From: CAVTOO01 sp963736355
GTDB taxonomy: Bacteria; Pseudomonadota; Alphaproteobacteria; Rhizobiales; Xanthobacteraceae
Assembly: GCA_963736355.1 (NCBI GenBank)
Contig: CAVTOO010000022.1
Span: 230,458 to 294,457, forward strand
Direction: 5' to 3'
DNA length: 64,000 nt
A model generated the notes under the pieces. It searched no databases. It saw only the letters and a list, made by a program, of their open reading frames with translations, and was not told the origin of the DNA. This document shows, piece after piece, positions 56,742-64,000 of this stretch (positions within the stretch are counted from its first letter, which is position 1; each line of letters begins with the position of its first letter). The position numbers and the translations under genes are program-made.

Positions 56742-58127
56742 ATGTTGCGCAAGCTGACGTTGCACGCAAGGCTAAGTCTGCTGTTGAGCGCCATTCTGGC
56801 GATTGCGGTCGTCATTTGCCTTTTCGGTGTTGTCGAAGCATCGCGTGAACATGTTCTGGACGAAGAAGAGGCGATCGGTCACCTCGCGCGCATGACCATC
56901 CGTGCGAGTTTACCGCTGGTCGAGCAGTCACCCGATCCAGCCAAGGCGCTGGACGAGCTTGTGATTCGCTTGCAGGCGGATTTGCAAAGCATGGTGAGCT
57001 TGCGCCGCAACGGCGTAACGACCCGACAGGATCATTCGCCGAACTCCTCAGGCTCCGTGCCGAAATGGTTTGTCGATGTGATTCGGCCTGAGCCAAAAGC
57101 CGAAGTCATTCCAGTGCATTTTGGCGGACAACATTATGCGGACATAGTGTTTGTTGCGGATTTAACTACTGATTTCGAAGAAAAGTGGATTGCATTTGTT
57201 TCAATTCTATTGATCGGCGCCGCTCTTGTCGTCGCGCTGGCTATCCTTGCCTATTTTACTGTGCGGCGGTCGTTGAAGCCCCTCGCTGAACTCACTGACA
57301 ATCTCGCGAGCTTGCGCCGGGGCGACTACTCGCTTCGGGCCGTCACCGTTGGCCCGCCCGAATTTGCCGCCGTTGCACAGCGCGTGGACGAGCTTGCGGC
57401 AACCCTGACCCGGCTGAACGAAGAGAACCGCGATCTGGTCCGCAAGATTGTGGCGGTTCAGGACGTCGAGCGGCGCGATATCGCACGCGAACTGCACGAC
57501 GAAATGGGGCCGCATCTGTTTGCTATTCGCGCCGGCGCCATCGCGATCGCGGGCGCGGGTTACGACAAGGCCTCTGTCAGCGCCAACGACATGCTCTCGT
57601 CGATCAAGGCGCTGCAACTCGTCAACCGGCGCATTCTCGATCGGTTGCGTCCCATGCAGCTGCACGAAATCGGCCTTGAGGCGACGCTGATGTCGCTGAT
57701 CGACGGGTTTCGTTCGACGGCGTCAAAGATTGCGTTCCGCACCCAGTTCGATCCCGGATTGACCGAATGCGACGAAGCCGTCGCGCAGACCATCTATCGC
57801 GTCGTGCAGGAAGGCGTCGTCAACGCATTGCGCCATTCGCGCGCGAGCCGGATCGAAGTCGAAGTGAAGCTCTTGGAGAACGGTGTGCCCCCGCATGGTG
57901 CGCCGACCGATGTCATGGTTCGTGTCTCGGACAACGGCGTCGGCATTCCCGCAGGCGTCAGGTTCGGCCGCGGACTGACCGGAATGAAGGAACGCCTGCG
58001 GGCGCTTGGCGGATCGCTGGCGTTGCGGCGCGGGGCGGTCTGGACCCATGTCGAGGCGACATTGCCGTTCCGCCGCCGTGCGCACATGGTCGAGGAATCG
58101 CCCGAGATTGTGGTTTTGAAGGGCTGA
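56742..58127 (+). CDS. NarX/UhpB-type sensor histidine kinase (HisKA_3)
   Basis: About 461 residues. One N-terminal helix (residues 11-33), a periplasmic sensor domain of about 115 residues, a second helix (about 149-173), then HAMP (TDNLASLRRGDYSLRA) and HisKA_3. The phospho-acceptor is H252 in VERRDIARELHDEMG; the ATPase domain has QTIYRVVQEGVVNALRHS, SDNGVGIPAG and GRGLTGMKERLRALGG. It should phosphorylate the divergent NarL-type regulator. The ATG at 56742 is preferred over 56667 because the first helix begins there. The ABC-2 exporter genes follow 44 bases downstream. Confidence 0.9.
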   Translation: MLRKLTLHARLSLLLSAILAIAVVICLFGVVEASREHVLDEEEAIGHLARMTIRASLPLVEQSPDPAKALDELVIRLQADLQSMVSLRRNGVTTRQDHSPNSSGSVPKWFVDVIRPEPKAEVIPVHFGGQHYADIVFVADLTTDFEEKWIAFVSILLIGAALVVALAILAYFTVRRSLKPLAELTDNLASLRRGDYSLRAVTVGPPEFAAVAQRVDELAATLTRLNEENRDLVRKIVAVQDVERRDIARELHDEMGPHLFAIRAGAIAIAGAGYDKASVSANDMLSSIKALQLVNRRILDRLRPMQLHEIGLEATLMSLIDGFRSTASKIAFRTQFDPGLTECDEAVAQTIYRVVQEGVVNALRHSRASRIEVEVKLLENGVPPHGAPTDVMVRVSDNGVGIPAGVRFGRGLTGMKERLRALGGSLALRRGAVWTHVEATLPFRRRAHMVEESPEIVVLKG

Positions 58128-58170
58128 TTGCCCCTTGCAAATGGCTAAAAATCGCCCATTTGTGGCTGCC

Positions 58171-59094
58171 ATGCAAAATGCCATTTCGATTTCAAATCTC
58201 TCCAAAACCTATGCGTCGGGCTTCCAGGCGCTCAAAAGCATTGATCTGCAAATCAGAAGCGGCGAGATCTTCGCCTTGCTCGGCCCCAATGGCGCCGGCA
58301 AGACGACGCTCATCAGCGTCATTTGCGGCATCGTCAATCCGTCGACCGGCCATGTCAGCGTCGACGGTCATGACATCATCACGGATTTTCGCGCGGCGCG
58401 CTCGCTGATCGGTCTGGTGCCGCAGGAGTTGACGACCGACGCCTTTGAGACAGTCTGGGCCACGGTGTCGTTCAGCCGCGGCCTGTTCGGCAAGGCGCCG
58501 AACCCGGCGCTGCTCGAGAAGATTCTCAAGGATCTGTCGCTGTGGGACAAGAAGGACACCAAGATCATGGCGCTGTCGGGCGGCATGAAGCGCCGTGTCC
58601 TCATCGCCAAGGCGCTGTCGCACGAGCCGAAGATTCTGTTTCTCGATGAGCCCACGGCCGGCGTCGATGTCGAGTTGCGCAAGGATATGTGGAACGTCGT
58701 GCGTCAGTTGCGCGAGGCAGGCGTCACCATCATCCTGACGACGCACTACATCGAAGAAGCCGAAGAAATGGCCGATCGCATCGGCGTCATCAACAAGGGC
58801 GAGATCATCCTCGTTGAAGACAAGGCCGCGCTGATGCACAAGCTCGGCAAGAAGCAGATGATGATCGAGCTGCAGAGCCCGATTTCGTCCATCCCTGAAT
58901 CGCTCGCGCCCTATCAGTTGACGCTCGCCAAGGACGGTCGCGAGCTTGTCTTCAGCTACGATACCCAGGGCGAGCGCACCGGTATCACCACGCTCCTGAC
59001 CGACCTGCGGTCGGCGGGCATTCGTCTCCGCGATCTGCAAACCAAGCAGAGTTCGCTGGAAGATATTTTCGTTGGCCTTGTGAGGCAGCAATGA
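58171..59094 (+). CDS. ABC-2 exporter ATPase
   Basis: About 307 residues. Walker A GPNGAGKTTLISVICGIV, Q-loop VPQELTTDAFETVW, signature ALSGGMKRRVLIAKAL, Walker B ILFLDEPTAGVD, and the H-loop TILTTHYIEEAEEMADR, with a C-terminal extension as in daunorubicin/ABC-2-type ATPases (YADSVIAL-like replaced by LQSPISSIPESL). The start is ATG 58171 (MQNAISISNLSKTYASG); earlier in-frame ATGs at 58135 and 58141 also exist. It is coupled to the permease by an ATGA overlap. Confidence 0.92.
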   Translation: MQNAISISNLSKTYASGFQALKSIDLQIRSGEIFALLGPNGAGKTTLISVICGIVNPSTGHVSVDGHDIITDFRAARSLIGLVPQELTTDAFETVWATVSFSRGLFGKAPNPALLEKILKDLSLWDKKDTKIMALSGGMKRRVLIAKALSHEPKILFLDEPTAGVDVELRKDMWNVVRQLREAGVTIILTTHYIEEAEEMADRIGVINKGEIILVEDKAALMHKLGKKQMMIELQSPISSIPESLAPYQLTLAKDGRELVFSYDTQGERTGITTLLTDLRSAGIRLRDLQTKQSSLEDIFVGLVRQQ

Positions 59095-59852
59095 ACTGGC
59101 GCGCCGTCAAGGCTATCTACTATTTTGAAATGGCGCGCACGGGGCGCACGCTGTGGCAGAGCATCGTGTCGCCGGTCATCTCCACCGCGCTCTATTTCGT
59201 GGTGTTTGGCGCCGCCATCGGTTCGCGCATCACCGAGATCGAAGGCGTGCCCTATGGCTCCTTCATCGTGCCGGGCCTGATCATGCTGACCGTCCTGACG
59301 CAGAGCACCTCGAATGCGTCCTTTGGCATCTACTTCCCGAAATTCACCGGCACCATTTTCGAGCTGCTGTCGGCGCCCATGTCCTATGCCGAGCCTGTCA
59401 TCGGCTATGTCGGCGCGGCTGCGACCAAATCGCTGCTTCTGGGCCTCATCATTCTGGCCACCGCCGCGCTATTCGTGCCGCTGCGCGTCGATCATCCGGT
59501 GTGGATGCTGACCTTCCTGGTGCTGACGGCGATCTCCTTCAGCCTGCTCGGCTTCATCATCGGCATCTGGGCCAATGGCTTCGAGCAGCTGCAATTCGTG
59601 CCACTGCTGGTGATCATGCCGCTCACGTTCCTCGGCGGCACCTTCTACTCGATCAACGTGCTGCCGCCGGTCTGGCAGACCGTCGCGTTGTTCAACCCGG
59701 TCGTCTATCTGGTGTCCGGCTTCCGCTGGAGCTTCTACGGCATCGCCGACGTCAATGTCGGCATCAGTCTGGCGATGACGTTGCTGTTCCTCGCCGCCGG
59801 CCTTGTCACCGTGTGGTGGATCTTCCGCACCGGCTACCGCCTCAAGCGTTGA
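59091..59852 (+). CDS. ABC-2 type exporter permease
   Basis: A 253-residue inner-membrane protein of the ABC-2 (DrrB-like) family, about six helices. ARTGRTLWQSIVSPVISTALY at the N-terminus and GFEQLQFVPLLVIMPLTFLGGTFYSINVLPP before helix 5 are the family hallmarks; FNPVVYLVSGFRWSFYGI follows. The substrate is unknown; this group exports drugs, lipids or polysaccharides. The stop overlaps a palindromic repeat. Confidence 0.9.
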   Translation: MNWRAVKAIYYFEMARTGRTLWQSIVSPVISTALYFVVFGAAIGSRITEIEGVPYGSFIVPGLIMLTVLTQSTSNASFGIYFPKFTGTIFELLSAPMSYAEPVIGYVGAAATKSLLLGLIILATAALFVPLRVDHPVWMLTFLVLTAISFSLLGFIIGIWANGFEQLQFVPLLVIMPLTFLGGTFYSINVLPPVWQTVALFNPVVYLVSGFRWSFYGIADVNVGISLAMTLLFLAAGLVTVWWIFRTGYRLKR

Positions 59853-59899
59853 GCATGATCCGGAAAAGTGGGTACCGGTTTTCCGATAAGATCATGCTC
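59851..59899. repeat. 49-bp dispersed palindromic repeat, copy 4
   Basis: Same orientation as copies 1 and 2. Two bases differ from copy 1: GGTACC instead of GGAACC in the centre and TAAG instead of AAAG. It begins inside the TGA stop codon of the ABC-2 permease. Confidence 0.9.
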
Positions 59900-59934
59900 T
59901 GAAAGACAGCATCGCGGCCCCTTAGAAAACAAAT

Positions 59935-59971
59935 CGGCCCGGCGGGGGGCAATCCCGGCCGGGCCGTTTTT
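59935..59971 (+). terminator. Terminator after the ABC-2 exporter operon
   Basis: A 9-bp outer stem CGGCCCGGC with GCCGGGCCG, an inner GGG/CCC after one mismatch, and a six-base loop, followed directly by TTTTT. Together with the preceding palindrome it should end transcription efficiently. Confidence 0.88.
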
Positions 59972-60001
59972 AGTCTCGGGGAGGTCTTGAAGGTAAATCG
60001 A

Positions 60002-60154
60002 TTAGCGGATGACGCTGCTGACGCAGGCGTTGACGGCACACATCGCCTGCTGCGTGCCAACCACGCGGCTATGCGTCGACTGGCTTGCGATCGCGAGGAT
60101 CGCGATCGCTGCACCGAGCGGAATGATGAAGGCGCGGATCGGGAGGAAGGCCAT
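60002..60154 (-). CDS. Small single-helix membrane peptide (50 aa)
   Basis: A 50-residue reading frame. It begins MAFLPIRAFIIPLGAAIAIL, one strongly hydrophobic stretch (residues 2-22), then a polar part with ASQSTHSRVVGTQQAMCAV and a C-terminal VNACVSSVIR. An AGAGAG-like site precedes the ATG. Two cysteines (about C39 and C44) could form a disulfide outside the membrane. It lies 47 bases downstream of the sigma-factor gene on the same strand, so it is probably co-transcribed; a regulatory (anti-sigma-like) or envelope-stress role is only speculation. I recognise no family. Confidence 0.55.
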   Translation of the reverse strand: MAFLPIRAFIIPLGAAIAILAIASQSTHSRVVGTQQAMCAVNACVSSVIR

Positions 60155-60201
60155 GGCTTTTCTCTCTTGTCTCTGCGTGTTCCAGAAGTCGTTCGAGGCG
60201 A

Positions 60202-60819
60202 TCAGGCCGCCATCGCGGGGCTGAGGCCTTCCTTGCGCACCAGTTCAGCGAGGTGCTTGCGGGCATAGAACATGCGCGTCTTCACCGTGCTGCGCGGAAT
60301 GCCGAGGATATCGCCGGCGTCCTCGATCGACGTCTCGTGGTAGTAAACGAGGTCGATGATCTCGCGATGCGCAGGCGACAGCTGGTGCAGGCACTTGCGC
60401 AGGATCTCGCCGACCTTGTTGCGGTCGACCAGGGCTTCCGGGCTCTCGGCGGTGTCCTCAAGGGTATTCATGGTGACTTCGTCGAGTTCTTCGAAACGGC
60501 GGCTGCGCAGCGCGGTCAGCGCCTTGAAGCGGGCAATCGCCAGGATCCAGGTCGACACCTGCGAACGGGCCTCGAACTGACCGGCCTTGCGCCAGACTTC
60601 GAGGAACACATCGCTGACGATGTCTTCGGCCATCGCGCGGTCAGCCACGAGGCGAAGCACGAAGCGGAACACCCGCACATTGTGACGGGCGAACAGGACC
60701 TGCATCGCATCCTTGCGGCCTTCGGCGACGCGCGCCAGAAGGGTTTCGTCCGAGGTTGCATGGGTGGCGAAAACCGGGGTCGTCGTCGCGCCCTGAGTGA
60801 TTGCAATTCCGGTCTGCAT
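60202..60819 (-). CDS. ECF-type sigma-70 family RNA polymerase sigma factor
   Basis: About 205 residues. Region 2 reads VLFARHNVRVFRFVLRLVADRAMAEDIVSDVFLEVW (with the core-binding 'D-x-x-D-VF-x-x-W' pattern); region 4 reads LHQLSPAHREIIDLVYYHETSIEDAGDILGIPRSTVKTRMFYARKHL, a clear -35-binding helix-turn-helix. The N-terminal 25 residues are unusual and rich in Thr/Ala. The start was set at 60819 (MQTGIAITQG). No anti-sigma gene is adjacent except possibly the 50-residue peptide. A 20-bp repeat array lies upstream. Confidence 0.9.
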   Translation of the reverse strand: MQTGIAITQGATTTPVFATHATSDETLLARVAEGRKDAMQVLFARHNVRVFRFVLRLVADRAMAEDIVSDVFLEVWRKAGQFEARSQVSTWILAIARFKALTALRSRRFEELDEVTMNTLEDTAESPEALVDRNKVGEILRKCLHQLSPAHREIIDLVYYHETSIEDAGDILGIPRSTVKTRMFYARKHLAELVRKEGLSPAMAA

Positions 60820-61004
60820 GGCCGTTCTCCTTCGCACTTGGTCGTGCGTCTTGAAGGCGAAGGGTGTACCAGCGGCCTGTTTCAGGGAATCTGCGTCGCA
60901 AACGGAAAATGGTTTCGTCGCAAACAGAATTGTTTCGTCGGCCGGACGAATTGTTTCGTCGCGGCTCCGGGACGAAACAATTGGAGCCAAATCCTTAAAA
61001 TTGC
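60820..61004. promoter_or_regulatory. Upstream region of sigma-factor gene with 20-bp repeat array
   Basis: Within these 185 bases GTTTCGTCG occurs directly at 60912, 60932 and 60953 (spacings 20 and 21), and inverted as GACGAAAC at 60971. CGTCGCAAAC occurs at about 60893 and 60917. A perfect 12-bp inverted repeat, AATTGTTTCGTC (60949-60960) with GACGAAACAATT (60971-60982), has a 10-base spacer. GGCTCC (60963-60968) can also pair with GGAGCC (60983-60988). The array lies 93-163 bases before the sigma-factor start and directly after the OmpR-type regulator gene. It is a candidate operator array for that regulator or for another. Confidence 0.7.
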
Positions 61005-61742
61005 TTAGGATTTCTCGCCGTCCGGGGAGAACAAATAGCCCCCGCCGCGCACGGTTTTGATCACCGTGGGGTTGGAGGCGTCCGGCTCGATCTTGCGCCG
61101 GATTCGCATGATTCTGAGGTCGATGGCGCGGTCGAAAGCCTCGCTGTCGCGGGCATTGGCGAGTTCGAGCAGCCGCTCGCGCGACAGGACGCGCTTCGGG
61201 TTCGCCGCAAATACCTGCAGCAGGCCGAATTCCGAGGGCGTCAGCGGATGCTCGTTGCCGTCGTCGTCGCGCAGCGCGCGCGCCTCGGTATCGAGCCATT
61301 TGGTGCCGAAGCGGATCTTCTTGCTGGCGGCCGGCTCGGAAGGTGCCGCGACGGCTGTCATCGGCCTGGCCTGCGTGCTCCGGCGCAGAACCGAGCGGAT
61401 GCGCGCCAGAAGCTCGCGCAGCTCCGCCGGCTTGGCGATGTAATCGTCGGCGCCCAGCTCCAGGCCGACGACCCGGTCGATCGGGCTTGCGGTCGCCGTC
61501 AGCATGATCACCGGAATGGTCGTGCGACTCTTGAGGTCGCGCACGATCGACAGCCCGTCTTCCTCCGGCATGTTGAGATCGAGCACGACAAGATCGGGCG
61601 TCGCCTGCGTAATCGCCTGGCGCAGGCTCTTGCCGCCGTCGCACAAGGTCACGGTGAAGCCGTGCATGCGCAGATAGTCGCCGACCATTTCGCGGGCCGG
61701 GGCCTCGTCATCGACGACGAATATGTGCGGGTTCGTGGTCAT
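61005..61742 (-). CDS. OmpR/PhoB-type response regulator
   Basis: A 245-residue receiver plus winged-helix regulator. Receiver: IFVVDDEAPAREMVGDYLRM, phospho-acceptor aspartate in LVVLDLNMPEEDGLSI, the lysine in DDYIAKPAELREL. The winged helix is at residues 155-240: HPLTPSEFGLLQVFAANPKRVLSRERLLELAN and DLRIMRIRRKIEPDASNPTVIKTVRGGGYLF. The ATG at 61742 overlaps the stop of the upstream hybrid kinase (ATGA), once a one-base insertion near 61779 is removed. It is probably the output partner of that kinase. Confidence 0.93.
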   Translation of the reverse strand: MTTNPHIFVVDDEAPAREMVGDYLRMHGFTVTLCDGGKSLRQAITQATPDLVVLDLNMPEEDGLSIVRDLKSRTTIPVIMLTATASPIDRVVGLELGADDYIAKPAELRELLARIRSVLRRSTQARPMTAVAAPSEPAASKKIRFGTKWLDTEARALRDDDGNEHPLTPSEFGLLQVFAANPKRVLSRERLLELANARDSEAFDRAIDLRIMRIRRKIEPDASNPTVIKTVRGGGYLFSPDGEKS

Positions 61743-63479
61743 ATCAGCGGCAGCCGGATGGTGAAGATGGCGCCCTGGGACGGGACCGGGGCTCTCGGCG
61801 GTGATCTCGCCGCCATGCATGTCGATGATTCGTTTGACGATGGACAGTCCGAGGCCGGTGGAGCCTTCGCCACCGGTCGGCTTGGCGGACAGGCGCTGGA
61901 AGCGGCCGAAGATGCGATCGAGGTCTTCGGGCGACAGTCCTGCACCCTGGTCGGTGACGCGGACCACGGCATTGCCACGGTCGGCCACGACGTCGAGCCG
62001 GATCGGTCCGCCGATCGGGCTGTACTTGATGGCATTGCTGATGAGGTTGTCGATGGCCTCGCGCATCCGGTCCGGATCGCACGGCACGTTCTGCTCGATC
62101 CCCGCGATCACCGAAATCGTCTGATCTTTCCGGCGCGCGAGCGGCTGATTGGCGGTGACGACGTCCTTGACCAGCTCGCTGAGATTGGTCGGCTCACGCT
62201 TCACATTGATGTCGAAGGCATCCGCCATCGCATCCGAGATCAGATTGTCGACCATCCCGGTCATGCGTTGCGCCGAGCGGCGAATATGATCGACCTGGGC
62301 GACGGCGCTTTCGTTGGAACCGCCAATCGTGCCCATCAGGTCTTTCAGCATTTCGGTGCGGCCGAGGATGACACTGAGCGGATTCTTCAGATCGTGCGCC
62401 ACGGTGCCGAGCACTTCGTTCTTGAACGCGTTGACGCGCTGCAGCCGCGTGCCTTGCGCCAAGAGGCGCTGATTGGCGGAGGTCAGGTCGCGGGTACGTT
62501 GCAGGACGCGCTCCTCGAGCATCGAATTGGCTTCGTGCAGTTGCGCGTAGAGGATGACATTGTCGAAAGCGACCGAGAGACGCGAGGCGAAGATCTCCAC
62601 CAGCGTGCGGTCGGTCGTCGACAGTTCCTTTTCCGCGTCGAGCAGCACGACGACCTCGCGTCCGCTTCCGGTGCGGACATAAAGCACCGAACGGCGTCCG
62701 GCGAAATCATGCTTGCCGCGTTCGAAGGCGGCGTCGACCAGCTCGCTCAATTCGACGTTCAGCGTTTGCGGGGATTCGGCCCGGCCGAACTGGCTGTAGG
62801 AGCCGGATCCCGCGATGATCGAATAGCGGCTGTCGGGGTTGCCGCTGTCGCGCAGCACCAGGATGCCGGCGCAATCGACATTGAGAAGCGATCCGATCTG
62901 GGTCAGCACGCCTTCGGCCAGCCGCTGCATCGACTTGAAATCGTACAGGGTGGACGCCGCATCGATGATGATCTCAAGCCCGCGGCGCGTCTGCATCATG
63001 CGCTCGAGCTGCTGGAAAGAGCGGATCGCCGAGGTCAGCGAGGTGAACAGCTTGTCCGCGGTCAGCTCGGTCTTGGCCTTGTAGTCGTTGATATCGTAAT
63101 CGACGATCACGCGGCGCTCCGGCGCCTGTCCCGGCTGGCCGGTCCGCAGAATGATGCGGACGATGTCGTTGTGCATTTCCTTGCGGATGTATTCGACCAG
63201 ACCCAATCCGGCCGAGTCGGTTTCCATGATCACGTCGAGCAGCACCACCGCCATGTCGGGGTGCTTGTGCATCAGCTCGCGGCCTTCCGCCGCCGAATAG
63301 GCCGACAGAATTTCGATGCCCTGGCCGTTGAGGCTGTAGTCGGACAGCGCAAAGCGCGTGCCGTCATGCACGGCCTGATCGTCGTCGATGATCGCGACCT
63401 TCCACGGCCGGCCCATCACCGGCGGCTTGTCGGCGACGGTGTCCTCGACGAGGTGAAGGATGTCGTCCCTATCGGGCAT
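61739..63479 (-). CDS. REC-DUF3369-HisKA hybrid sensor kinase (one frameshift)
   Basis: About 580 residues. An N-terminal receiver (residues 25-150: VAIIDDDQAVHDGTRFAL; VVLLDVIMETDSAGLGLVE; DYDINDYKAKTELT), then a DUF3369/GAF-type sensory module (LEIIIDAASTLYDFKSMQRLA; GILVLRDSGNPDSRYSIIAG), a coiled coil (EERVLQRTRDLTSANQRLL), HisKA with the phospho-acceptor in VAHDLKNPLSVILGR, and HATPase (IDNLISNAIKYSPIGG; STGLGLSIVKRIID). One extra G near 61779 makes it look fused to the regulator; removing it gives SPGPSQGAIFTIRLPLI and a TGA at 61739-61741. It overlaps the next kinase upstream by 11 bases. Confidence 0.88.
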
Positions 63480-64000
63480 TCGAAGTCCCCGCAGTTGTCG
63501 GCGTCGGCGGTCCGACGCGCGGCCACGCCGTCTTGGGCAGCGTGATTCTGATCGATGTGCCGTGTCCCTCAACCGTCTCCAGGTGGAGACGTCCGTCGAG
63601 TTGCTGGGTCACGAGATTATAGACGATATGCAGGCCTAAGCCCGTGCCGCCCTTGTTGCGTTTGGTCGTGAAGAACGGATCGAACGCCTGGCGCTGGACT
63701 TCCGGGTTCATGCCGACGCCATCGTCGGCGAAAACGATATCGACTTCGCGCGGGTTTCGTTCGTGAGCTGACAGCGTGATGGTGCCGGACTGGCCCTCGG
63801 AAAAGCCGTGCGTGACCGCATTGAGGAACAGATTGGTCAAAACCTGTCCGTAGGCGCCGGGATAGCTGTCCAGCACCAGACCGTCTTCGATGTCGAGCGT
63901 CACGGTGATCGTCGATTTGCGCAGCACCGGGCGCAGGCTCGCGACGATCTGATTGGTCGCTTCCTTGAGATCGAACTCGCGTCGTTCGGCATGCGAACGG
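63469..64000 (-). CDS. Sensor histidine kinase, C-terminal part (runs off window)
   Basis: The 3-prime 177 codons of a kinase reading in from beyond base 64000. The ATPase domain is complete: SYPGAYGQVLTNLFLNAVTHGF (N-box), VFADDGVGMNPEVQRQAFDPFFTTKRNKGGTGLGLHIVYNLV (G1, F and G2 boxes) and SIRITLPKTAW. The dimerisation region begins EFDLKEATNQIVASLRPVLRKS. Such kinases often work as accessory kinases on a downstream receiver, and the neighbouring hybrid kinase has an N-terminal receiver, suggesting a phosphorelay of two kinases and one OmpR-type regulator. Sensor domains are outside the window. Confidence 0.87.
   Translation of the reverse strand, partial: RSHAERREFDLKEATNQIVASLRPVLRKSTITVTLDIEDGLVLDSYPGAYGQVLTNLFLNAVTHGFSEGQSGTITLSAHERNPREVDIVFADDGVGMNPEVQRQAFDPFFTTKRNKGGTGLGLHIVYNLVTQQLDGRLHLETVEGHGTSIRITLPKTAWPRVGPPTPTTAGTSNAR

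Noticed and set aside
2076..61790. Programmed ribosomal frameshifting as explanation of the many shifts
   Set aside because: No common slippery heptamer or downstream pseudoknot accompanies the sites, and they affect unrelated housekeeping genes such as upp and rfbB.
61005..63479. Apparent 855-residue hybrid kinase fused to a winged-helix regulator
   Set aside because: Removing one extra G near 61779 gives the normal kinase C-terminus (FTIRLPLI, stop) and an overlapping ATG for the regulator, the usual two-gene layout.
61248..63545. A 765-codon open frame on the plus strand
   Set aside because: It is the antisense shadow of the hybrid kinase and regulator, which carry clear REC, HisKA, HATPase and winged-helix motifs on the minus strand; the plus translation is low-complexity Arg/His/Asp-rich.

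Overview
The window looks like one contig from an alphaproteobacterium of the order Hyphomicrobiales (Rhizobiales), most likely the Xanthobacteraceae/Nitrobacteraceae neighbourhood. This rests on high GC, HWE-type histidine kinases, Liv-type aromatic-acid transport genes, a 49-bp dispersed palindrome of a style common in that order, and the overall gene repertoire. No rRNA, tRNA, CRISPR array, transposase or phage gene was recognised. About 18 reading frames are broken by single-base shifts, nearly all +1 insertions. The frames on both sides stay intact and conserved, so I treat these as probable base-calling errors and annotate each gene as one CDS.

Layout. 1-2067: very GC-rich, heavily frame-damaged permeases of a polyamine/nucleobase-type ABC importer and a hydantoin/Asp-Glu racemase; base composition changes at about 2067. 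2076-5494: uracil phosphoribosyltransferase, a DUF2165 membrane protein, and an HWE histidine kinase with a single-domain response regulator. 5739-17424: a catabolic module with an SDR dehydrogenase, feruloyl-CoA-synthase-like ligase, enoyl-CoA hydratase, MarR regulator, thiolase plus DUF35 partner, a complete LivK-G-F-H-M-type importer and a second solute-binding protein. It reads as uptake and CoA-dependent side-chain shortening of a phenylpropenoid-like acid. 17546-18769: an MFS exporter.

18775-44783 is the most interesting part. The four dTDP-L-rhamnose genes are split, rfbC-rfbB at one end and rfbA/rfbD at the other. They bracket about 22 kb of large multidomain glycosyltransferases, methyltransferases, a GT-D-like protein, a secreted BNR_4 lyase-like protein, two tandem SapC-family genes, a type I secretion ABC/HlyD pair, an unrecognised beta-rich protein and a 20-repeat RTX protein. 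SapC is named from the Campylobacter fetus S-layer secretion operon, so I propose a rhamnose-glycosylated RTX surface-layer (or adhesin) system. No outer-membrane TolC-type gene lies in the window.

45170-54076: a Bcr/CflA drug exporter, DUF6481, an orphan BrnA-type antitoxin, valine-catabolism genes (methylmalonate-semialdehyde dehydrogenase and 3-hydroxyisobutyryl-CoA hydrolase) behind a structured leader, a lytic transglycosylase, DUF3597, an orphan ParA ATPase and a homocysteine-methyltransferase-like enzyme. 54120-64000: an ABC-F ATPase, a divergent NarL/NarX-type two-component pair, an ABC-2 exporter, a 50-residue membrane peptide, an ECF-type sigma factor behind a 20-bp repeat array, an OmpR-type regulator, a REC-DUF3369 hybrid kinase and the 3-prime part of another histidine kinase that runs off the window.
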